From the NCBI GenBank assembly GCA_963995525.1, contig OZ023217.1, forward strand, positions 25,110,425 through 25,174,424: a stretch of 64,000 nt of DNA, in the 5' to 3' direction. A model generated the notes under the pieces. The model saw only the letters and a list, made by a program, of their open reading frames with translations, was not told the origin of the DNA and made no database searches. The position numbers and the translations under genes are program-made. Below are positions 53,501-64,000 of the stretch, in pieces. The DNA is from Escarpia spicata. Its lineage: Eukaryota; Annelida; Polychaeta; Sabellida; Siboglinidae. How positions within the stretch are numbered: position 1 is the stretch's first letter; each line of letters starts with the position of its first letter.

Positions 53501-53596
53501 TGTAGCTTCTTCAGTTCACTGATCAATACTGCTGAGATTCCTGCCAGTACTTGCACTAGCACTACCTCAAACCTATTTTCATACATCACCTGCTGA
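50594..53596 (+). pseudogene. ZBED-type hAT transposase pseudogene
   Basis: Exon 1 (to 50715) encodes a BED zinc finger: GNFKAKCKLC with the two Cys, then NLVLHLR. Donor AGG|GTAAGT and acceptor TTTCCAG|AAA (52193) join it to KKHH, completing the finger. Exon 2 carries hAT motifs: VDPRYQVPSRKHL, ATIDSWSSR with the first catalytic Asp, VTDNALNM with the second, HMLQLVIKDGF, and SQLSMIRSILRVPEESL. A stop follows QKTLT, another TGA lies before AMMHKV, and frameshifts occur near 52610, 52870, 53230 and 53400. The C-terminal hATC dimerisation domain is missing. The intron (50716-52192) is AT-rich. Confidence 0.92.
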
Positions 53597-53677
53597 CAAT
53601 GTTAGTAAATTTATTTGCGCCTTATTTTATTTCAGGTCTGAGGTGGGCTGCATATAGACATTTCATCTGGTGGATCC

Positions 53678-53812
53678 ATGGCAGGCTGGACCAAAAGATA
53701 TGGAGAGTTATACCAGCGTGTGCCAGCCATCAAATACGATCACACTTCCTTGCACTCGATGGGACACAAGATGAGGGATTCCACTTGGCACTGGAGGACT
53801 GAACTAGACTAA
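53678..53812 (+). CDS. Unrecognised 44-codon frame
   Basis: ATG at 53678 (GGATCCATGG, a good context) to TAA at 53810-53812. The product is rich in W, H, Y and R (MAGWTKRYGELYQRVP at the start, STWHWRTELD at the end), with a composition unlike random AT-rich DNA. A pyrimidine-rich ttatttcag ends at 53635, so it may be the last part of an exon. No family was recognised. Confidence 0.3.
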   Translation: MAGWTKRYGELYQRVPAIKYDHTSLHSMGHKMRDSTWHWRTELD

Positions 53813-53899
53813 ACTAGATGATGCATTTGTCACCTTATACAAAACTATGGCTGTAGGTGGAAATGCAAACAAAACAGCCAGTCCCTTGAAACGTCCTTG

Positions 53900-54133
53900 T
53901 CAATTGTCAGTTGGATTGACTTTATTTACAAATCGACTGCCTCTTGATGCTAGCAGATCATGTTTCATTGGCTTGGGCACATCTCCCCCAAGGACTGCAA
54001 TTCCAGTTGGGACAGTGATTCCTGGCTGTTTCAGATTTCTCACAAAGACATCATTCACTCTTTCCATGGACATTTGGGTTTGCAGATAAATCTGCTGTGT
54101 TTTGTCGTTCGCAGCAACCACTGCTTGCGCTTT
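53900..54133 (-). CDS. Unrecognised possible terminal exon
   Basis: A 77-codon minus-strand frame ends in TGA at 53900-53902. A possible acceptor TGGTCCAG|AAA precedes it at 54134. The sequence looks protein-like (QTQMSMERVNDVFVRNLKQ, then KPMKHDLLASRGSRFVNK). It could belong to the candidate gene at 54976-59391 or be a retrocopy. No domain was recognised. Confidence 0.3.
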   Translation of the reverse strand, partial: KAQAVVAANDKTQQIYLQTQMSMERVNDVFVRNLKQPGITVPTGIAVLGGDVPKPMKHDLLASRGSRFVNKVNPTDN

Positions 54134-54975
54134 CTGGACCAGACATCCGCAACGTTAACAGGGTTAACCTGTCTGCGGTAGGGCTTGGCCAGAACTTCCA
54201 TACCAGAGCAGACAGTATGAGCCGTGCTTTTGTCCCTATAATAAACAGGACATACAGTATTGTAATACAATTCTTACCAACAAAAAGCAACAGACCCATC
54301 AGCATCTATATCTTGTTAGTAAGATGCTGTGAATTACTTTTCTTACGACTGGCCGGCTTTCAGTGAACTTTGAAACGCCATTTTCCAAATGACAATAATA
54401 TATAAATGTCTTCTATAATTGCACTCGGTAATCGTGTTTAAAAATGTTACTGTTTGAATCATACTCAAATGGCCAAGTATTCATAATCAGACATTGAAAA
54501 ATCATGTTGATCCTTACAAACAAGGCTTCCCATTATGACAGTCCTCCACAGTTGCATTTATCATCACTCGTTTTTGTCATGTATCTTATATATGGTATAT
54601 ACAGTGACTGTATTTTGTTATCGTTACTATTACATGGAGAATTTATTATACTAAAATTAGTGAATACAGTTGTGAAGTATTCACGCCATCTCTGTAACGT
54701 AGTTAACACCTGACAGTCCTGTCCATTCAACCACCTGGGAAGTATTCAGCTCCACACAGCATATACTACGAAAATAGTATCACTGTCGGGTACTCATTTA
54801 TTTATCAGAGTGAACTGGAGCAATGTGGAGTGAGCAAAAGTCCACAAGCTTTGAAATGGCAGAGACTGATGATCTAACCACTATGTTGCCATGCCACAAT
54901 ACTTTAGTGGTGCTATTATTAGAATGACTGAGGTCGATTTTGTATAACTAAATACCTATTGCTTCTGTCCTACCT
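54134..54975. other. No gene seen
   Basis: AT-rich sequence without supported features. Confidence 0.35.
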
Positions 54976-55364
54976 TCATAGACGAAGTGCTGTCTTTTGG
55001 AGCAGTACTTGAGCAGGTAACTGTGAAATACTTCCAAGTTGTCCAGTGTGGCAGTAATTTGTCAGGTGGGGAAGAGCTGGCAGAACATGTTGTGGTGTAA
55101 TGGTGGAAGTAGGAGCAACTCTCTTTCGTGGAATCTGTAAAACATGACATTGTGTTTGTGCACTATTACGGTAAAGCATTTGCTAAATTATCACATTACA
55201 AAAAAAGATAATGTAGAATTTTTTTTTTTTTCAAGTGAGAAATCGATCAGTTTCCATGTGAATAATGCAGTACATACCGACTTGATGTGATGTGCAGTAG
55301 ACTTGCTAGATGTAGTAGACCCTGGGGACAGCGGAATGCGAGTGGACAATGGTTGTGTAATGGT

Positions 55365-58242
55365 CTGCAATAGAGACAGATACTGAATAAAGATCATGTC
55401 TGGAATAATTATGGAGTGTTTGTTATCATTAATAATATGGTCATATAGTGGGTCATTCTATGTGAAGGTAACCAATAATTCTGAAATTGGTTGCACTCAA
55501 CTCTTCAGTTTTTGAATAATCAATTTGGTGATATCCCTTGAGAAGATGAACATGAAACCAAAATAGGAGCCTCTCAACTCCAGTAATTTTTGGGCTACAG
55601 CAATTTGACATTTAGAACTTCAATTTATAATTACGTTGAGTTTAAAAATTAAATAAAACAATATTTCAAATGTTAATATATATTGCCTTATTAAATTTGT
55701 AGTTTTTTATAATGAATAAATAAATCATAATATCAATAATGTTACTTTAATTCTTGTTACTTTTTTATGTAGTTTTCTGACAACCAATTAAACCATACTG
55801 CTACACTGTTGCTTGGTTGACAGATAAGTATCAGTTCAAGTACAAATTGTAAAACCAGTACAAAAATAATATTGTGATATTTTTCACACCAATGGGAGTT
55901 TAGGTTCAATAGTCTGCAAGCAGCCACTAAACCCGTCTTATGTGAAAAGGATAGTTTGTCGCAGACATACTATTAATTCTTATTTGATTTGGAATTGAAC
56001 TGATAAAACATACACATACATTTGAATAAAAAATCAAAACAGATTGAATTGGAATTGAATGAACTGATCAAAACAAATTATGGTAAAGTAAACCTCGCCT
56101 AAGTTGGATTCAATCAAACTGAGTGATTTAATCCGAGTTGCACAAAAATCTGACTTAGCCGAAGATGACATATCCCAGCGCCAAAGACAACCCTCTAAAA
56201 GCCCTTAGGTAACTGTAAATAACGCGGTAACTTGGTAATGTCCACAAGCAACATACAACATCATACAGTATTAAAACAGTTTTATGCTTCATTTTGGCAC
56301 GGATCTCTAAGGTTATAGCTTACCAAGTGATTTTGTTGAATACTGCAATTCGACTTAGGCAGGGTAAAACACATTATCTCGGATCAAATGGACCGACTCG
56401 GTTATTCCGAGTTAGGCAAAGATCCGACTTACACAAAGATTTTTATGGGAAATTCATTACAAATCAACCGTTCCTTGGAATTCTGTCCGAGTTGAGCGAA
56501 GATCCGACTTAGGTGAATCCGACTTAGGTGAGGTTTACTGCATTTACAATGATTTCTTATAGAAATTTACATTTATAAATGGTAACAGTCCCAGTACACA
56601 CACAAAGGGTTTATCACCTGACAACACCTGGGTGAAAAACCCTTCTGTACTGCCCCTTTACATAACCCAGGTTGGTTTCCTTTGTTCATCATTTCTCTTA
56701 TCTGCTCTTTCAGTCCCTAAATTACCAGCCTAAAACCTGACTGGTAATTGCAATTGGTACCTGCCTACCAAGTGGTTTATGGAGAAGTGGGTTTGAAGGG
56801 CTTGATCTTTGTTGCATCTCAAGGGATGGATGAGCTAATTACCTGTATTGCAGATTAGGCTTTCAAAGTAATTAGTTTTAATGATTTGTTAAAATTAGAA
56901 ACAGGTGGTGAATTTGCAAATACAAAACAACACATTTTAATGTATATATATTGATTGAATTTCAACATCATAAAAGTGACACTTATTCACTAGCATTTAA
57001 ATAAATTATAAGACACCAAATTAAAAAAATCAAAGATTTACCTCACACTTTATTTTAACATAAAAATTCTTTTATAATATATAAAATAGTAATAATAATA
57101 TAAACTAATAATAATAATATAGCTGTGCATCTGGAGCCTACGAATGTTTGTAAAATCAAATCAAAGTTGTCAAATTGTCAATTATCATTCCAAATACACC
57201 AGTAGAATTGTCACTCACTTTTAATGAAATAAAAACATTTGTCACTGTTATGTAATGGGAGCTGATTATCCAGCATTTCCCTGCTGCTGATTGATGGGTA
57301 GTTAGTGGAACCCTTATCAATGATCATCAGTCAGTGATTTTTATAAAAAAAATTACGGCATGGGCGGATATGGAAGGGCCAGCCCAGCGGACCTGTCCAC
57401 AATTCATTTCAACCCGTCCAAAATCACGATTTTCGAATTTTACCCGTCTAAATGACGGGTGGACGGGTCTCTGGGTGAGGCCCTGTAGTTGGTACTCTTA
57501 TGAACAATAGCTGGAGTAAAGGAAGCTGTATAGTGGCTGCAACAAGCTGATGATGCATGACAATAATTACAATGGCGATATTTAGATCTTGATTGCATTT
57601 GTTGAATATCTAGCTACTTGGTATATCATCACTCATAATTGGAAAGGTGGAAATATGCATGGTGCTTAGATGAATGTATGATTTTTTTATAACCTCACAT
57701 ATGATAAATTTTGGCAGATTCAAGGTGATGACCTGAGAGGAAGTAGCAGCATTTTGTGATTTTTGATATGATTGATTTTACAATAATCTGGTTTTTATTG
57801 TATTTGCCATATTTTTGTTATGCTTATGCAGAATATTAAGACCTAGTTTATGTTTGAGACAGTAGTTTCAGATAATTTAATTTAGCAGAACTTAGTCATA
57901 TCAGTCTTAGCATGATTGTGATAGATCCCTGTGCCTTATATTCTTTAAGTTGCCCTAGCTAATGACGGAGATCACAGTAGAATTTAACAATAGCAGCAGT
58001 TATATAATACATGAAACTCATAATCTTGACACATAAGTTATCACCAGTTTCTCTTCCATTCTTGTTCTTGAACAGGCCACGGTTTCTGAATTTGTCTAAA
58101 ATTTGATGACTGATAATTTGTTACATTACTGGTAAACCGATGGTGGCAAAATATTATACCTTTCACCTAGACTTATACATGTATTTTGTTTAATCCTAAT
58201 GAAGCTACAGTAACATAATTAATGCCTTTTATGCCGACACAC
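55365..58242. other. AT-rich stretch with TE pieces, no gene
   Basis: Apart from the MITE at 56086-56540 and a possible hAT-type end (ccgtcta...gggcctcaccc pattern near 57350-57487), nothing is supported. If the candidate minus-strand gene is real, this is its large intron. Confidence 0.4.
56086..56540. mobile_element. pogo-like palindromic MITE
   Basis: The left end AGTAAACCTCGCCTAAGTTG and the inverted right end AGTAAACCTCACCTAAGTCG, with repeated ccgactta words inside; about 455 bp. Target duplication is not clear. Confidence 0.65.
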
Positions 58243-58502
58243 CTCCTCAATCTGTGATGTTTTCTCAGCTTCACGCTGAACATGTTCTGAGAGAGAAAAA
58301 CAAGTGACTTGTAAAGACAGTAGCTCTCTTGCTTCCAACATCTGGTTCAATGCTTGTTGTCCTTGGAAGCCTTAATTGTACCAGTGTGTACTTTAGACAG
58401 GGTCAGAGTTCCCTTCACAACTCACATTTCACAGACACGTTTATTTGAGTCGGTACACGTTATATCAGAATCCTGCCTTCATACAAGACATCATTGTTGA
58501 CT

Positions 58503-64000
<5,498 letters not shown>

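Overview
The window is animal nuclear DNA: genes are split by GT-AG introns, the proteins are metazoan, and most of the sequence is transposons, short inverted-repeat elements, minisatellites and microsatellites. Protein sequence and repeat style suggest a marine invertebrate, perhaps a mollusc or other lophotrochozoan. That placement is inference; nothing here fixes the species.

Three conserved genes can be read. (1) 4017-5785, minus: the 5' coding exons (cytoplasmic tail, signal anchor, stem) of a family GT14 core 2/I-branching beta-1,6-N-acetylglucosaminyltransferase; its catalytic exons are not in the window. (2) 18066-30667, minus: a nearly complete PPP2R1A gene (scaffold A subunit of protein phosphatase 2A), 15 coding exons with phases that agree throughout. 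(3) 58503-64000, plus: the first six coding exons of cystathionine beta-synthase (CBS), cut by the window edge. A fourth, unrecognised minus-strand gene may run from about 59391 to 54976, with exons inside and upstream of CBS.

Layout: 1-4000 is intron or intergenic DNA with a LINE remnant and a pogo-like MITE. 6160-8760 holds tRNA-like sequence and a 2.4-kb minisatellite of 41/42-bp units. 9867-10068 is a (GT)n(GA)n microsatellite. 10.8-14.2 kb shows nothing codable. 14.2-15.05 kb is a TIR element with G-runs. 18-30.7 kb is PPP2R1A, whose introns carry a nested hAT/piggyBac pair, a complete hAT-like element, a 1.4-kb palindrome and several minisatellites. 33376-47216 is a huge inverted repeat: two head-to-head copies of a roughly 4.5-kb element whose ends are CTATAG-rich satellites. 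One copy contains a decayed Ty3/Gypsy LTR retrotransposon. This structure is flanked by 2.9-3.1-kb direct repeats that carry the PPP2R1A promoter and first exon. 50.6-53.6 kb is a broken ZBED-type hAT transposase.

Most interesting: (a) in PPP2R1A, four different splice junctions are themselves inside tandem repeats of about 46-67 bp, so each real splice site is followed by one to five near-copies; at one exon the 57-bp unit is open and in phase, so decoy donors would add 19 residues each. (b) The PPP2R1A promoter and first exon are duplicated 17 kb away across the giant inverted repeat, and the second copy has lost its splice donor (GT to AT) and its first codons. (c) The spacer at the centre of the inverted repeat holds a small CXC-like cysteine-rich reading frame. 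An assembly artefact joining two haplotypes must be excluded for (b).
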